Assembly (NCBI GenBank): GCA_031002005.1 | Contig: CM061914.1 | Location: forward strand, 12,200,148 to 12,264,147 | Direction: 5' to 3' | Source: Vandiemenella viatica | Taxonomy: Eukaryota; Arthropoda; Insecta; Orthoptera; Morabidae | DNA: 64,000 bases | Shown: positions 22,670-34,640 of the stretch, piece after piece | Position numbering within the stretch: position 1 is the stretch's first letter | How the letters are laid out: each line of letters starts with the position of its first letter | Translations under genes and position numbers: made by a program | Notes under the pieces: model-generated | The model's input: the letters and a program-made list of their open reading frames with translations, nothing else | Databases searched by the model: none | Told to the model about the DNA's origin: nothing

Positions 22670-24236
22670 TAGGGATTGCAATCTAGCAAAGCGGGATCCC
22701 GCAATCCCGCGGGATCCCGCACAAAATTAAGCGGATCCGCAATCCGCAAAATCCGGCGGAAACGCGTGTCAGTCTGCGTGACTCGCTGTCCCACTCGGTC
22801 TCTGTCGGATATTTTTCACTGTTTGCCTGTACCCTTCCAGTTGGCATTTGACTCATGAGAACAAGCGTTTGTTTTTGTCAACTTTCGTCTTTCGTAAGTA
22901 AATAAATACACTTTTACGTATTCATCAAAACTTCCGTTTGTTTTGAGTACACATTTCTGTAATTTGAGTTATGGTGCATATTTAGTACGATTTTCTAACT
23001 ATATAATTATTTTTTAAGTGTCGCACATGTTATCTAAACTACACGGTTACAGATTTTTATTCACGGTTTCATTATTCCCATTTTCTGTATTTGCAGATAA
23101 AGTAATTTTGACAAATTCCTAATTTGCGGCTGAAAATTTGATTATTCGTTGATATGAAACTAATGTTATCGTAATTTTAACGATAGCGAACCTATTTATT
23201 TAACAGCTATCAATAGGAAATTGTATATCCTTTGACTTATTGTTTTGGTGTTTCTTTGACGAAAGCCACCTGCTTACATGTGCCGCTCAGGCTTTCGATT
23301 AATCCCTCTTCTCCTTGTTATTATTTCGACTAAAGGTAAAAAAAGTTATAATGAAATTTTCACAGGTGTATCGACGAATTGTGTTGTAGGAACACCATAC
23401 TTCGACGGCTGTCTCCGCCGTCTTCCACGCGTGTGTAATTTCGTGTGTTTGCAATGAAATCCGGAGATACAACCTATGAGGACTTCACTGCAATCATTCG
23501 CCGAGAAAGTCTCCTTTCTTACTAAAAAATAATAATTTCCACTCTAAAAACGTCGTTACGCCACATAAGTAAATCTGAAATACTTGACAGTTTACGTGTT
23601 GGTGAGTAGTTTCTTTTAATAATATTTAATCAACTGTAATATCAAACAAGGAATCGGGAGATATAATAATAAATCAAGCAAAAAAAAAAAAAAAAAAAGG
23701 CCAAGTCTCGTGCTTGTGCAGTGACAAAACGTTATGAGATCTTGTTCTGAGCCAAGTCTACACTTTACAGAGTATATATACTTCACTTTGTGAAATGGAA
23801 TGCTTTTCTCGATGTTATGGAACGTTTCTTTAGAATTGAAAAAAAAAAAAAAAAATTCCGGTGACTTGGCCATTAAGCAATCCATATTTTTAAACTTATG
23901 TGATGTATTGTAAGGACTAAGACTCAATATTTTCCATTTTTATTATTTATTTAGAAATTGGTTTAGGTTAAAAAACAAATATGTAAAACCCCGAAATACA
24001 CTTAAGACACGCTAAAAAGTTTTAACGTCAATCTGCCAATCAAAATATTGTTAACTGTTAATTTTTATCATTTAACATTAAAAATTATTTATTAATTTAA
24101 TTATTATTTAATTTATTAACGTTTTAAAGAACTATGTTTCGAATATATGCGTTAAAAAACTGTTTGTACCAATTCCGCACGGATCCCGCGGGATTGGCGC
24201 AAATCCCGCGCGGATCACGCGGGATTGCAATCCTTA
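22670..24236. mobile_element. Non-autonomous hAT element with CGGGATCCCGC-rich ends
   Basis: The ends are TAGGGATTGCAATC at the left and the complement of TAAGGATTGCAATC at the right. An identical 8-bp repeat GCAGTGCC flanks it at 22662-22669 and 24237-24244. Both subterminal regions carry clusters of GCGGGATCCCGC-like palindromes (22690-22760 and 24175-24228), probable transposase-binding arrays. The interior is non-coding and contains a solo MITE arm (23678-23885). The TSD length and end structure support hAT. Confidence 0.9.
23678..23885 (+). repeat. Solo arm of the 20443-20978 MITE family
   Basis: The sequence GGCCAAGTCTCGTGCTTGTG ... GTGACTTGGCCATTAAGC aligns along one arm of the MITE at 20443-20640. 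It starts after an A run and has a second A run at 23839-23854. The opposite arm is absent. Confidence 0.75.
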
Positions 24237-24244
24237 GCAGTGCC

Positions 24245-25095
24245 GCCGTTGACTCGACTTGGCGGGTGCACTGCCGTGCACCCAGATAGTAGACCATTAG
24301 TGCTTGAAGATATTCCATGGTAATTATGTGTTAACCATCTAACTACTGGTTCATTACATTCTCATTATGGTGATGATACAGTTATGCAATTTGTAATAAT
24401 AATGTTGTCTGATCTTATTAGAAATACAGCAACTTCTTTGAAAATAAATACAGCATCCCAGGATTGTCGATATGGTAATTAGTGATAATGATGGGGAATA
24501 CCTCGTTTTTATGTCAGCTTCCGCACAACTCTTGTTAGAGGTATGTACGTCGTGTGATAGAGCCGAGCGTGTATAACTAACGACTTTCTCCTTTTGCGCA
24601 TGGGTCTGCCCAGCCTTCTCGCCATTAACTTCTTGTTTTTCTGGTCGGCGTCTGTGAGTTATAGCTGTTAAAGAAAACTCAAGAATATCATAAGAAATGG
24701 CGCTGTGAGAGTTGAAATGAACTCAAGAAGTGGAATTTACAGGTATTTATTCCTGATCCCAGTAAATCAGCAAGTAAAATGATACAGGCAACTCGTACAG
24801 CATACATCTGCGAAAAAAGCGACGTTGTTTCCGTAATATGGACAAATGGCAAATAAAATAATAAGAGATTCGGTATGAAGGCAGGATTTGTGGTGAGTTA
24901 CTGAGCCAAAACTTTGTAGGCCTAAATATTGCAACTTTTCTGTAAAGTGTCCAAAGAAATACTGTCTCGAGCTACAGCGAACAACTGCGCTCCACGGCGT
25001 TGGTCCCTGGTGGGGCTCACCACACGGGATGCATATAGAGCTGTTTGAGTGCCCAGCTGGAGGCGGTTTTCTAATATGTCAAAGAAAATTTCAAG
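24245..25095. other. Unassigned stretch
   Basis: I see no recognisable gene, repeat or RNA here. Confidence 0.35.
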
Positions 25096-25099
25096 CTGC

Positions 25100-25370
25100 G
25101 TATCTCACGCACATATGAGATACTTAGTACATGGCTTCATGTTCATTTCGTTCCAACTGAAACATTTCCCAGGAAGCTGACTCGTCATCATCATCCTCAA
25201 GAGTTTCCAGCCTCTGGCCGGATCTGCTTCTTGCACAAGCCTCTCCATTTCTTTCTTTCCTCCCACCACCTCTCTGTCACCACTTTGTACTAGTCCTTTC
25301 CTCTCTTCCGTGCACCCTCCTCCACTCCTTTCAGCCATCCATCTCTTGGTCTTCCTCTGGGTCGTTTACT
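25100..25370 (-). pseudogene. LINE 3'-end fragment
   Basis: The minus strand encodes a basic C-terminal segment (RPRGRPRDGWLKGVEE, then REVVGGKKEMERLVQEADP) ending near a short (GAT)n tract at 25183-25193. This resembles the GRPRxxW end and trinucleotide tails of the LINE copies at 37600-39386 and 42661-43653. It is short and frame-disturbed. Confidence 0.5.
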
Positions 25371-25404
25371 ACGAATAACTACAAAACTATTGAACATTTT
25401 ATAT

Positions 25405-25648
25405 GGCCGGCCTTGGTAGCGTAGGGGCTAGAGTGCTAGCTCCACGTGCCGAAGGTCGCCGGTTCGAATCCGGCCGCGGGCATGGATGTTAAGTGTTGTG
25501 TGTCTGTGTGTGTGTCCTGTCCGTCCTGTGGCGTCCACACTTTGAAGACTATATAAACACTGAATTTAACTGATTCACTGGAAGCTTTAATATAACACAT
25601 TGAGCTGGCTGTATGGCCTCAGCTGCCAAAAGCCATTAAAAAAATTTA
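25405..25648 (+). mobile_element. tRNA-derived SINE (family 1)
   Basis: The tRNA-like head has an A-box-like GGTAGCGTAGGGG and a perfect B box GGTTCGAATCC (25461-25471). A body with (GT)n follows, then the tail GGCTGTATGGCC and an A-rich end. The 12-bp direct repeat AACATTTTATAT flanks it at 25393-25404 and 25649-25660. The B box and GT tract suggest RNA polymerase III transcription in its active past. Its tail resembles a LINE 3' end at 37500-37560. Confidence 0.9.
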
Positions 25649-25975
25649 AACATTTTATATGTATTCTACAACATGATTATGCAGTATCAAGAAGTATACA
25701 GACGTGTAGACAAGAAAATTCTCACTGTTATCAAATTCCATACTTATATATATCTACAGGTCAAATCTTACGTTGTGAATGGTCAATTACGATTAGAGAC
25801 TCAATTGCAACAAATTCTTCACGTTTTTGGATGATGATGGCTATTCATAGTGAGACTGTTTCAATCCGCAATACTTGTCATAGAACACTGTAGTTCTGCA
25901 TTCATTAAAGTCTAAATTCATGTACAGATTCGCCTGATCATTTAGGAACAGTTTCACATTACGGAGATTACAGTG

Positions 25976-26231
25976 TAACATTTTTTTTTTTTTTTTGTAA
26001 CTGCTTTACGTCTCTTTTTAACATCGAGGTCTTTAGAGACGGGAAAGGATGGGGGGCAAGGAATGGGAAGGAATTCGGCCATGGCCTTTTGAAGGAAGCA
26101 TCCCGGCATTTGCCTGGAGTGATTTGGGGAAACCATGGAAAACCTAAATCTGGATGCCCGGACGGGGATTCGAACCGCCGTCCTCCCGAATGCGAGGCGA
26201 GAACGCTAACCGTTACACCGCCCCGCTCGGT
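25976..26231 (-). mobile_element. tRNA-derived SINE (family 2)
   Basis: On the minus strand the head starts at 26231 (ACCGAGCGGGGCGGTGTAAC), with an A-box-like GTAACGGTTAGCG and B box GGTTCGAATCC (complement of 26166-26176). The conserved body contains CTCCAGGCAAATGCCGGGAT, and the 3' end is the A run at 25981-25996. The direct repeat GAGATTACAGTG flanks it at 25964-25975 and 26232-26243. A partial copy is at 59330-59475. Confidence 0.9.
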
Positions 26232-26243
26232 GAGATTACAGTG

Positions 26244-26340
26244 GCCAAACTCGGCTGTACTAGTTTCAGCGTTGCGTATCGCGTCTGTGTGAAAACGCAG
26301 AACTACGTACAATGGTTTCTCCAGTTGTGTTGATGTCTTC
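26244..26340 (+). repeat. ~95-bp direct repeat, copy 1
   Basis: CTGTACTAGTTTCAGCGTTG ... CCAGTTGTGTTGATGTCTTC is repeated with about a dozen changes at 27167-27262. Neither copy has a recognised identity. A 126-codon ORF at 26312-26692 starts inside this copy and has no recognisable domain. Confidence 0.7.
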
Positions 26341-27166
26341 AGAGTACAAATGTGTATCTTTCTTCACACCAGACTCGTCCAATCATGTCAAGCCCGTCTC
26401 GTCCCTTCAAGAGCGTCTAGCAGAGTCAACACGAAAATCCAACATGCTTACTCTCCTTCATTCATCCACACAGAGAGCGTTTGTGCCGTCGACTGGAGGA
26501 GGAACCAAACCTGTCTTAGTCCTGCTGCGTCCAGCCCGCTCCAGACTCACTGTTACCGCCTCGGTGTATGGTGCGTGTTTTATGTTTAATTTAATTTTTA
26601 CTTTTTTCGGATGTAGAGAAATTAATCGAACTGATGAGAGAATGATGAGATTTATAATTTTAAGCATGCGAATCGCTGCAACAGGGGCTTAATTGCTGCA
26701 ATTAGGGAGGCAATAGATCAACTGGAAATATTTGGTAAGTTATTTTTAATACAAATATTTATTTTAAATTTTACCGTTTACAATTATTAACATAATTCAC
26801 ATCCATTTTTTAAATTTATTAAGTAACGAATAAAACAGTTTGTGGTGCCATGAAGAGATATATAGATGTGATTAAAGTGTAAATAGTTATAATTAGGTAC
26901 TCTTAGGAAATATTAAATAAGTAATAAGAAATGTAATTCAAGATCTTAAATTTACGGTAGGGAGAGCGAAGCATTTTCTTAGGAATTTAAGGGAGCTGTA
27001 GTGGCTCTCAGCGGTCACCCTCGTCCCGCCATCAGTTTGCGCATAGACGAGAATGCCTCTGTTGCCAACCCTCTGACCAAGTCATGTCTTGAGAGGAGTA
27101 TTGTCTATGGGTTCGCCTATAAGGTAGAGGGGTTGGAAATTAGTAAAAGGGATGACCGTTACCAAA

Positions 27167-27262
27167 CGCGCCTGTACTAGTTTCAGCATTGCGTATCCTG
27201 TCTGTTTGAAAACACAGAACCACGTACAAAGGTTTATCCAGTTGTGTTGATGTCTTCAGGGT
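27167..27262 (+). repeat. ~95-bp direct repeat, copy 2
   Basis: This is the second copy of the 26244-26340 block, in the same orientation about 920 bases downstream. The interval could be a worn solo element between short direct terminal repeats, but no retroelement signal is visible. Confidence 0.7.
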
Positions 27263-28770
27263 TGGTAACAACAAGGTACGAAAGAAATCAGACAATCTCC
27301 GTTACCGTTCGTTACCCTAGGAGTACTTAAGGCCCACTAAACACAACAGAGCCCTCGGATTTTTCCAGTGAGATCCATTGCTGTGACTGCCTGCACCGGA
27401 AGGCTGCCCAGTAATGATGAAGTCCATTTTTCTTTCCTATTTTCCGTACTAATGCTTGCTGTGGTGACTGATTAAAGTAAACTCACTATTTGAAGATAAC
27501 GCGTTAGTATTTGGCATCTGATTGGAAGTAATTGTGTCAAGAAAAAGGATATAAGTGTAAAACTGTTGTATGATGGACAATTTCTATGAACTTGAATATT
27601 CAAATACGTAGTATCGAACTTTGTGACCAATTTGCTTAAGTAAAACAGAATATAATTCAAATTTGTTGGGTTCAGCAACCCACTCATTATTATAATAATT
27701 GTTCCTATCTTTCACCTTGCTATTAATAAGTGAATTACTGACAGTGAATGCTGATAACCTCCGAGAAATTAAGTTAGGTAGGTAGAAATTAACAATTATT
27801 AAAGATGGGAAAAGGAAGGTTAAAAGATGTAACGAAATGATACAAGTATGTAGTTCAACAATCCCCGAGATTCGCCACACATAAATACCCCATAGATATT
27901 GTTAGGACAAGATTTTAATTTTTAGATTTTGATTTTTTAAACTTTTCGTATATATGTGATGTAATAAATAAAAATTTGTAATAAAAGTGATATTTCTGTT
28001 CACTTACCTTAAAAATATTACTAGTCGATGCTGTTGTTGTATAGCTTTATGGTAATTAGTGTTTTGTTAACAATTTCTTCCCGAACCAACTCGCTGCGTT
28101 TCACAAAACTTCAAATTTCATTCCAAAAAAGTTGTAAAAGTTTAACGGATCGTTCACCAAATAAGTAAAGGCGCTATAGATATCTCTTATTAAATTGATT
28201 GGATGAAAACACAACCGACACTTTGCTTTATTCTTTTCCGGCTAACAATCCGTCGCAAAACTATCAATTTGAGCAGCTCATAACAAAGACTGACTTCTGT
28301 CGACTGGACCGGTTGGATGTGAAACAGGATTTGCCTGGACAGGCTTCCACTTGGACCTAAACATGACTGAACTGATTTGAGTGGCTTGGCGTAAAAACAG
28401 CCTTAAGGGAACAAATGGGTATTCGAGCAGATACCATCTTCTAAATGAATCGGGTGTCGCTTTTCACTTTCTACAATCTTAAGCAAAGCTAATTTCTATT
28501 TTTTATCTACTTGCATATGTGATATCGCCCATGCGACTTTATTTAGTATGAAATTACTCTTTTTGGGATTTAGATATGCTTGTATGAATTTATACGATTC
28601 CTAGCACGAATCAGTACTAGTTCTTCTTTTACATTAGCAAATTCACATCACACAAAAACCTACTCATTGGTACACATACATCAAGGTAGACATCTCCAAG
28701 ATCGCGTGGACTCCAACCTGCATTGTTCAACATACCATTTAGTTGAGGATTGCCAGAAATAAGAGTCTTT
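27263..28770. other. Unassigned stretch
   Basis: No coding motifs, RNA genes or clear repeats were recognised. Confidence 0.35.
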
Positions 28771-28995
28771 CCTGAAATCGAGTGCCAGCTTGTGGTCATA
28801 GTCTCTTTCCACGCCTCATCACCAATATATGCCTTGTACACTACCATGACTCTCTTCACACTCCTCCTGTCTTCCAATGAATCCCATTCCAGCTCTTTTA
28901 TCATATCGGTTACTGATTACGTTCTGCGGTAATTTCCAGAAGCAAATCTAGCAGTCCTTCTCTGTACCCCCTCCAGCTGCAATGTCAAATTCTGT
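28771..28995 (-). pseudogene. CR1-like LINE fragment
   Basis: The minus strand reads LEGVQRRTARFASGNYRR, a stop, then SVTDMIKELEWDSLEDRR, VKRVMVVYKAYIGDEAWKE. It is nearly the same protein segment as 48222-48345 (MIKELGWDSLEDRRRVKRV). The fragment ends at the 28780-28810 block AATCGAGTGCCAGCTTGTGG, which is shared with 31450-31480. Confidence 0.75.
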
Positions 28996-29159
28996 GTGTT
29001 ACTGGGGAAATCATCCTCGGAACCGCTTGACATGCTGAAGAAAGCATACAGAAACTATGGGAGGCACAAGCGTTTTCGCGACAGTCGGACAATGGAAGAT
29101 GACAGCATCAAATATGAGGTAGTTTTTCCACCAATGCGATGGCTTTGTCAGTAGCTGAT

Positions 29160-29530
29160 TGGAGGTCAAATTAGGATGCATTCATTCCAATTTGTGAAAA
29201 ACAGATGCACTATGGTTTCTCTCTCCCCGCACGAACGTGTGATATCTGGCTGTTCTCCCAGGTATCCCCAAGTGGCAAGAGTATCTTTGGAACAGCCAAC
29301 TCCAACTCGAAGCCTGTTTAGCGACTCCCATATGGACCATGGTTGTTCAGACCCAGGTGGTAGACCCTCTTTTGGCTTGATCCACTTGGTATCATGTTGC
29401 ACTCTCTTCTCTCAAGCCAATATTATTTTATTGCTTGGTGTTCAATTTAGTGGCTTTGAAGTCCGCAGGAAGCTTGATTGGGACTTTAGTCTCAATGGCG
29501 CTGGTGTCTAGCTATGTAGAGGGTGTCGGG
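29160..29530 (-). pseudogene. LINE C-terminal fragment, same family as 17079-18546
   Basis: The minus strand encodes PPGSEQPWSIWESLNRLRVG, VGCSKDTLATWGY, then a worn cysteine motif SCGERETIVHLF. This parallels PPGYDKGWLTWKSLNRLSSG and the CDCGEDQTDQHML end of the LINE at 17079-18546. Only the last ~80 codons and some upstream non-matching sequence remain. Confidence 0.7.
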
Positions 29531-29544
29531 TGTCTTCATTCGCT

Positions 29545-30564
29545 CTAAGCATTGCCACGCTGGTGGCAACTTCCCGGCGTATGTCTCCAGGGACGATGCC
29601 AGCTAATATCTCCACGTTTGGACTCGGCCTTCAACTTCCAAGACAGATGAGAATTTTGAGCGTGTTCGACAACTTGTGCGTGCGGGCAGGCAAACAACCA
29701 TCGATATTATTGCCTCCAAAGTCGGTATTTCATATGTGTATGTTCACAGCTTTCTTCATGATGATTTGAACATGCATCGTGTTTGCTTGCACATGGTTCC
29801 GAAAAAGGTATTCCCTGAGCAAAAAGAAATGAGAGTGACCATGTGCAGGGACTTGATTGAAATGGCTGATGCACAAGACAGCTTCCTGTGCAATATTGTA
29901 ACAAGTGATGACATGTGGTGCTTTCTTAATTACCCTCAGATGAAATGGCAACCTGTTGAATGGAAGTCAAAAATATTTCCAAGAAAAGAAAAACTTCGCT
30001 TGGACGGAAGCCGGCGAAAAGTAACGTTGGAGGTGTTTTCTGATTACTGGGGTTTGATTCATTATGTATTTATTCCTGCAGGGAATAATCAGCAAAGAAG
30101 TGTACACACAGATCATAAAACAGTTATGAGATGCAGTTTGATGAAAATTACCTGGACAATGGGCAGGGAATGATTGGTTTTTGTTGCATGACAATGCCCC
30201 GTCACATCGATCCATAATGGTGAAACAATACCTTGCCAAAAACAATGCTACCAGTCTGAAACACGCTCCATATTCTCCTGTTCTTGCACCACTGGATTTT
30301 TACCCATTTCCACAGCTGAAAATGACTCTAAAGGGATGACATTTTGCGGAATCTTCAGAAGTGATTGAAAATGAGACAAAGTGGCTGAACGAACTTTTGG
30401 AAAACTGCTTCCAGGAGTGTTTCCAACAACTGTATGAACGGTGGAAAAGTGTATAGAAGCAGGAGGAGAGTATTTTGTAGGAAAATAAGGTAAAAATGCT
30501 GTATATACTTTCAATAAATTTTTATTAGCCAATTCCAGGAACTTTTTAACCCTCCCTCATATAT
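29545..30564 (+). pseudogene. Mariner-family (DD34D) transposase, broken
   Basis: A cut-and-paste transposase remnant. An N-terminal helix-turn-helix part (VRAGRQTTIDIIASKVGISY) leads into the catalytic region, with VTSDDMW (first D), HDNAPSH (second D, near 30190) and APLDFY (third D, near 30290). The spacing from second to third D is 34 residues, the mariner signature. A stop in the C-terminal part (LKG*HFAESS) and frame breaks inactivate it. The right end, about 30530-30564, reads AACTTTTTAACCCTCCCTCA and is probably the 3' inverted repeat. The matching left repeat is missing, so the 5' end is deleted. Confidence 0.85.
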
Positions 30565-31239
30565 CTGCTCTGTCATTCTTACTGTGATTTTAGTCATGAC
30601 TTCTATATGACCCATAGATTTAAAAAAATACTCTTAAATAAACTTATGTGAAAAATATACCCTCATCTTTTCCCTCTATACTCTTTGTATTGAACATGGA
30701 AAAAGAGCACTTGTTACTTTCACATTTTTTTAACAAAGCAATTTATTTCAGAATTCTATGAACTACGATTCAAAGTGTGGTGCAAATATTTGTTCTGCAC
30801 GTAGATTTTTAGTTTACACATACTGTACTATAATAACAAAGCATGAGTGTTTCTGTCACATCTATGATGGATACAACTCAGTTTCTAAAAACTCTATCGC
30901 CTCTGAGTTTTTGAAGGTAAAACTTCATATAATGGCTTAACAAGAGGAAGAGAAGTAGGAATGAAGCTTTTTTAAGAGGGAAAGAAAATCTTTCTGCTCA
31001 TTCATCACCGTCATAATTCGGATAAGAATTGTTTTGTGGGCAATGTTAATTAAGGACTTGTAACAATATTGGGAACAGCAAGATCTCAGGTGTTTAGAGA
31101 CTGCAATATGTAAGACAATGCTGCAAAGACCACATGGATAATAAATGCTTCGCTAATTTCGTATTAGAGTCCTTGCAGCTTGAAAGCAACAATGCACATC
31201 TAATGGCAAAACAACTACAACAAAAAACAGGTATTGTTT
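30565..31239. other. Unassigned stretch
   Basis: Nothing recognised. Confidence 0.35.
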
Positions 31240-31495
31240 ATAATAATTGCAGTGGAACGCACACCCCAGTAGCAATTTCCCTAAACACCCATCTTCTCCC
31301 TTTTCTGCTCCTGCTTACATGTACCCTTTACAAATTTCAACTTTAAATTCTTTCAACGTTTTTGGTAAATTATTCGTCACTTCTTTTGGTAACTTATTCC
31401 AAGCCCCGACACCTTTACCTAAAAAAGAGAAACTTTCTTCACCCTTGTGCCTGAAATCGAGTGCCAGCTAGTGATCATGGTTATCCCTTCCATGC
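31240..31495 (-). pseudogene. CR1-like LINE 3' fragment
   Basis: The complement of 31345-31490 matches 48360-48545: ATGCATGGAAGGGATAACCATGATCAC, CTTTAGGTAAAGGTGTCGGG-like, and GTTACCAAAAGAAGTGACG. It is the last part of the same CR1-like family as the copies at 28771 and 47830. Confidence 0.75.
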
Positions 31496-31499
31496 ATTA

Positions 31500-34400
31500 T
31501 TTAATTATTTACTTGTTTACGGACTTTGGGTCCATTTGTACAACCTTAAAAATTCACAATGGTTGGTGTACACTGCTTTAAATATCATACAAAACAATTT
31601 AATAAAGAACAATTGTTTATAGTCTACTTTTACTAGAATAATAAACTTTTACAATATACTAAAACTACCACATAATTCTTTGGGGAACGTTGAATCTTAA
31701 ACTTCCTAGCAATTCTGAACTATCAACATTACCATTTCACAAATTTAAAATCATTTCATTCACGAAATAATTGCAAAGAGGGTATTCTTAAGATGGATGC
31801 AATTTGGGTGTATTTATGATCATGAAATGTGTCTGGAAAACCCATTCTAAATGCCATATATCTAAATTATGCTAAACAGTTTCTATTCTTTTAGTTTGAG
31901 ATAACTTGTATGGTGACAAAGTTACTGATGAATATGCTAATGTTGATCCTACAATGGACAAGTATATTATTCTAAGGGTGTCAGTTGAATGAATTTCGCG
32001 ACATGTCCTCATAATAAAACTTAGTTTTTGTAAGGATTTGATTACAACAGTTTCAACATGTTCATTGAAACTCACTTTACTGTCGAATATTACTCCTAAA
32101 TCGTTAACTGAGTGCACCTGCTCCAACTCGATACCTCTTATAGAGTATTTTGATAAAATTTTCTTACTTGATCGTGAAAATTAAATACTTTTGCATTTTA
32201 ATGGATTAAAATGTACAAGGGGTAATCAAATGAAAAGGTACAACAACATAAAAACGTAACAGTTAAATATTTGCATATTCCGCCATGGGAGAACATAGCG
32301 AGACATCTCGGGATGCGATTGGAGTCTCTGACTGGGATCGGAGCATGCGCAGTAGAGAGCAGAGGCTCTTATCCAAAGCGGCGCCAAATGATGCGGCAGT
32401 CCGTATGAGGACAGGATGGCGTACAGGTGGCTGATGTATACTGTGAGACACTCCGACGCCTACGCAGGTCCATCAAGAACAAAAGACCGGGGCTGCTCAC
32501 GGAGGGTGTGGTTCTGCTCCATGATAACACGCGTCCACACGTCTCCAGAGTCACACACATGGAACTGGCCAAGTTCAAGTGGGAGACGTTGGACCATCCG
32601 CCCTACAGTCCGGACATGTTTGTTCCACTGAAGAAACACCCAAAGGGAAGCGCTTCAACTCGGACGACGTACCCAAGGACGCTGTGAAGGACTGGGTCTC
32701 GTCACGGCCACAGGAATTCTGGGAACAAGGAATCCTGTGGCTTGTTCATCAGTGGGATCGTTGTGCTCAGGCCTATGGTGTATATTTTGAATAAAGTCTA
32801 CATTTGTACCCACCGTGTCGTTTCGTACCTTTTCATTTGTCACACTCTTTACACCGGTTACTGAGGGCAGTGCAACAGTTCTGAAGATCGCATATGTCTT
32901 TAATTGACTCTATACTTTTAAATAATTTTAGGTCATCAGCAAAAACCAAAAACTTTACATTTTTCAAAATTTTACTTATGTCATTTATAAAAATGATAAA
33001 CAGAAGTGAACTGAGATGGATACCCTCTGGGATAGTACCAATATTTCAATTGAAGTATATCCTTTATATTTAACTATTTGAACCCTGTTAGTTAAGTAAC
33101 TTTCTAGCCACTTGAGAAGGGATCCCACTATCCCAAAAGATTTAAGTTTGAGAACAAGTAGTTTATGATTGACCGAATCAAAAGCTTTACTGCAGTCAGT
33201 ATATATACAACCAACTTGAGTCCCATTTTCTAAGGAGGATAAAATGTATTGGGAGTAACACATTAAATTCGATCGGACATTTCTTCCTTACATGAATCCA
33301 TACTGGACAGTAATCTTTAATGTTTTAGTAACAATGGATTCCAGGAGTTTTGGTATTACGTTTCAATATGAAATAGGTCTGTAGTTTCGAATACCACTTT
33401 TGGGGCCTGATTTGTGTACAGGAGTGATAAAGGCTGATTTCCATTCATTTGGGACTATACCTTAAATAAGAGGTCTATCAAATAATATTTTTAATATTGA
33501 AGTTATTATATATTTGCATTTATTAAGCAAAATTGTTGGAATACCATCAGGACCTGCACTTTTATTGTCATCAAGTTTTTCAATTTCTGAGAAAATTTCT
33601 AAATTGGAAATATTAATTGAATTTATAATAAAATTTGTTTGATCCTCTAAATTTACTGTAGTGTTATGAGAGGGTTTATAATATGATTTAAAGTATTCCT
33701 CAAATGCATTAACTATATTTGTACCTCCAGTTAGGGCCTGTGAGTCTTTAAACATAACATCGGGTAAATCTCTACATCTTTTGGAGTTAACATATTTCCA
33801 AAAATTTTGAGGATTTTCTGTTATTGAATTCCCTGTTTCTATGCTGAAGTTAAAGTCTCTTTTGGCTAAAGTCTTGTATTTATTTCTGAGATTAGAAAAT
33901 TGAGAGTAATTTTGTCATGTTTGCTTATAAAGCTGTCATTTCCTCGATGATAGTGGTTCTGAGTTCCTTAGAGTACCATCTTGGGAATTTTGACATAAAG
34001 ATTTGCTTTCTTGGTACATCCAAATTTATACACTTATTTATACAAGAGTAAAATCTACTGACACATTCCTCAAAAGAGTTTCCATTCCAGTCAGTATTAG
34101 CTATGAAATTTTCCAATTCTAATGTTATACTAGGTTAATCTGCTTTACTAAAATCTTTAATCCAATTTCTGTTTTGTACCAAGGGGTTGTCACACTTAAT
34201 GATGTACTGTAAACATAAAAATGGATGATAAACATAGGGAGATACTACACACTCGTTAGCTAAAGAACAATTTATATTGAGAAAGTTTGTGAATATAAGA
34301 TCAAGTGTTACACCAAAGATATTAACTTTGTTATTAATTTGAAAAAGGTTTAAAAATGAGGTTGTATCTGATAATTTCTTTGATAGTGTTTTTTCGTGAA

Positions 34401-34640
34401 GAGTTGTCTTAGCAGTGTAGAAAGGATAGCTGCCATTATTACTGTGTCTCCGCTACACGTTTGGCATACTAAAGTCTCCAAACAGTAACCAGTTAGAGTC
34501 CGGGAAATATTTCTTCGACAGCCTTGCAGTAAGAAATCATAGTAGTTTCTGTTGTTAATGGAGGAAAGTATGCAACTCCTATGATGAAGCTATTTTTATT
34601 TACTTTTAATTCTTACATCAATGCCTCATCACTACGGTTT
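31500..34640 (-). pseudogene. LINE with endonuclease and RT, split by a mariner derivative
   Basis: Read on the minus strand: endonuclease remnants near 34620-34290 (IIGVAYFPP, then NIFGVTLDLIFTN); linker ORFs at 34116-33925 and 33755-33462 with LDDNKSAGPDGIP; RT at 33263-32985 with YTDCSKAFDSVNHKLLVLKL; then FADDLKLF near 32935, the catalytic motif with both aspartates kept; then VHFNPLKC across the nested insertion; and the thumb at 32126-31872 with VNDLGVIFDSKVSFNEH. Many stops and frameshifts. The 3' UTR reaches about 31500 and ends in an A/T-rich tail. The order and motifs fit a CR1/Jockey-superfamily LINE. Confidence 0.85.
32216..32849 (+). mobile_element. Mariner deletion derivative nested in the LINE
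   Basis: The ends share CAAATGAAAAGGTAC as inverted repeats (32229-32243 and the complement at 32825-32839). It is flanked by TA at 32214-32215 and 32850-32851. Joining the flanks across one TA restores the LINE frame (GVHFNPLKC). The interior encodes the C-terminal part of a mariner transposase: VYCETLRRLRRSIKNKRPG, LLHDNTRPHVSR (second D) and HPPYSPDM. A deletion then removes the third aspartate, and the distal region continues in other frames (PQEFWEQGILWLVHQWDRC). It could only move in trans. Confidence 0.9.

Noticed and set aside
23616..23927. 103-codon minus-strand ORF with poly-F runs
   Set aside because: Made of A runs and a MITE arm.
25405..25480. True tRNA gene
   Set aside because: A and B boxes are present, but the sequence does not fold as a complete tRNA, continues into a SINE body with tail and TSD, and has a second copy at 1609-1845.
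26160..26231. True tRNA gene on the minus strand
   Set aside because: It is the head of SINE family 2, with a conserved body, A tail and 12-bp TSD.
26312..26692. 126-codon ORF as a gene
   Set aside because: It starts inside a direct repeat and has no domain; an overlapping ORF in another frame is equally open.
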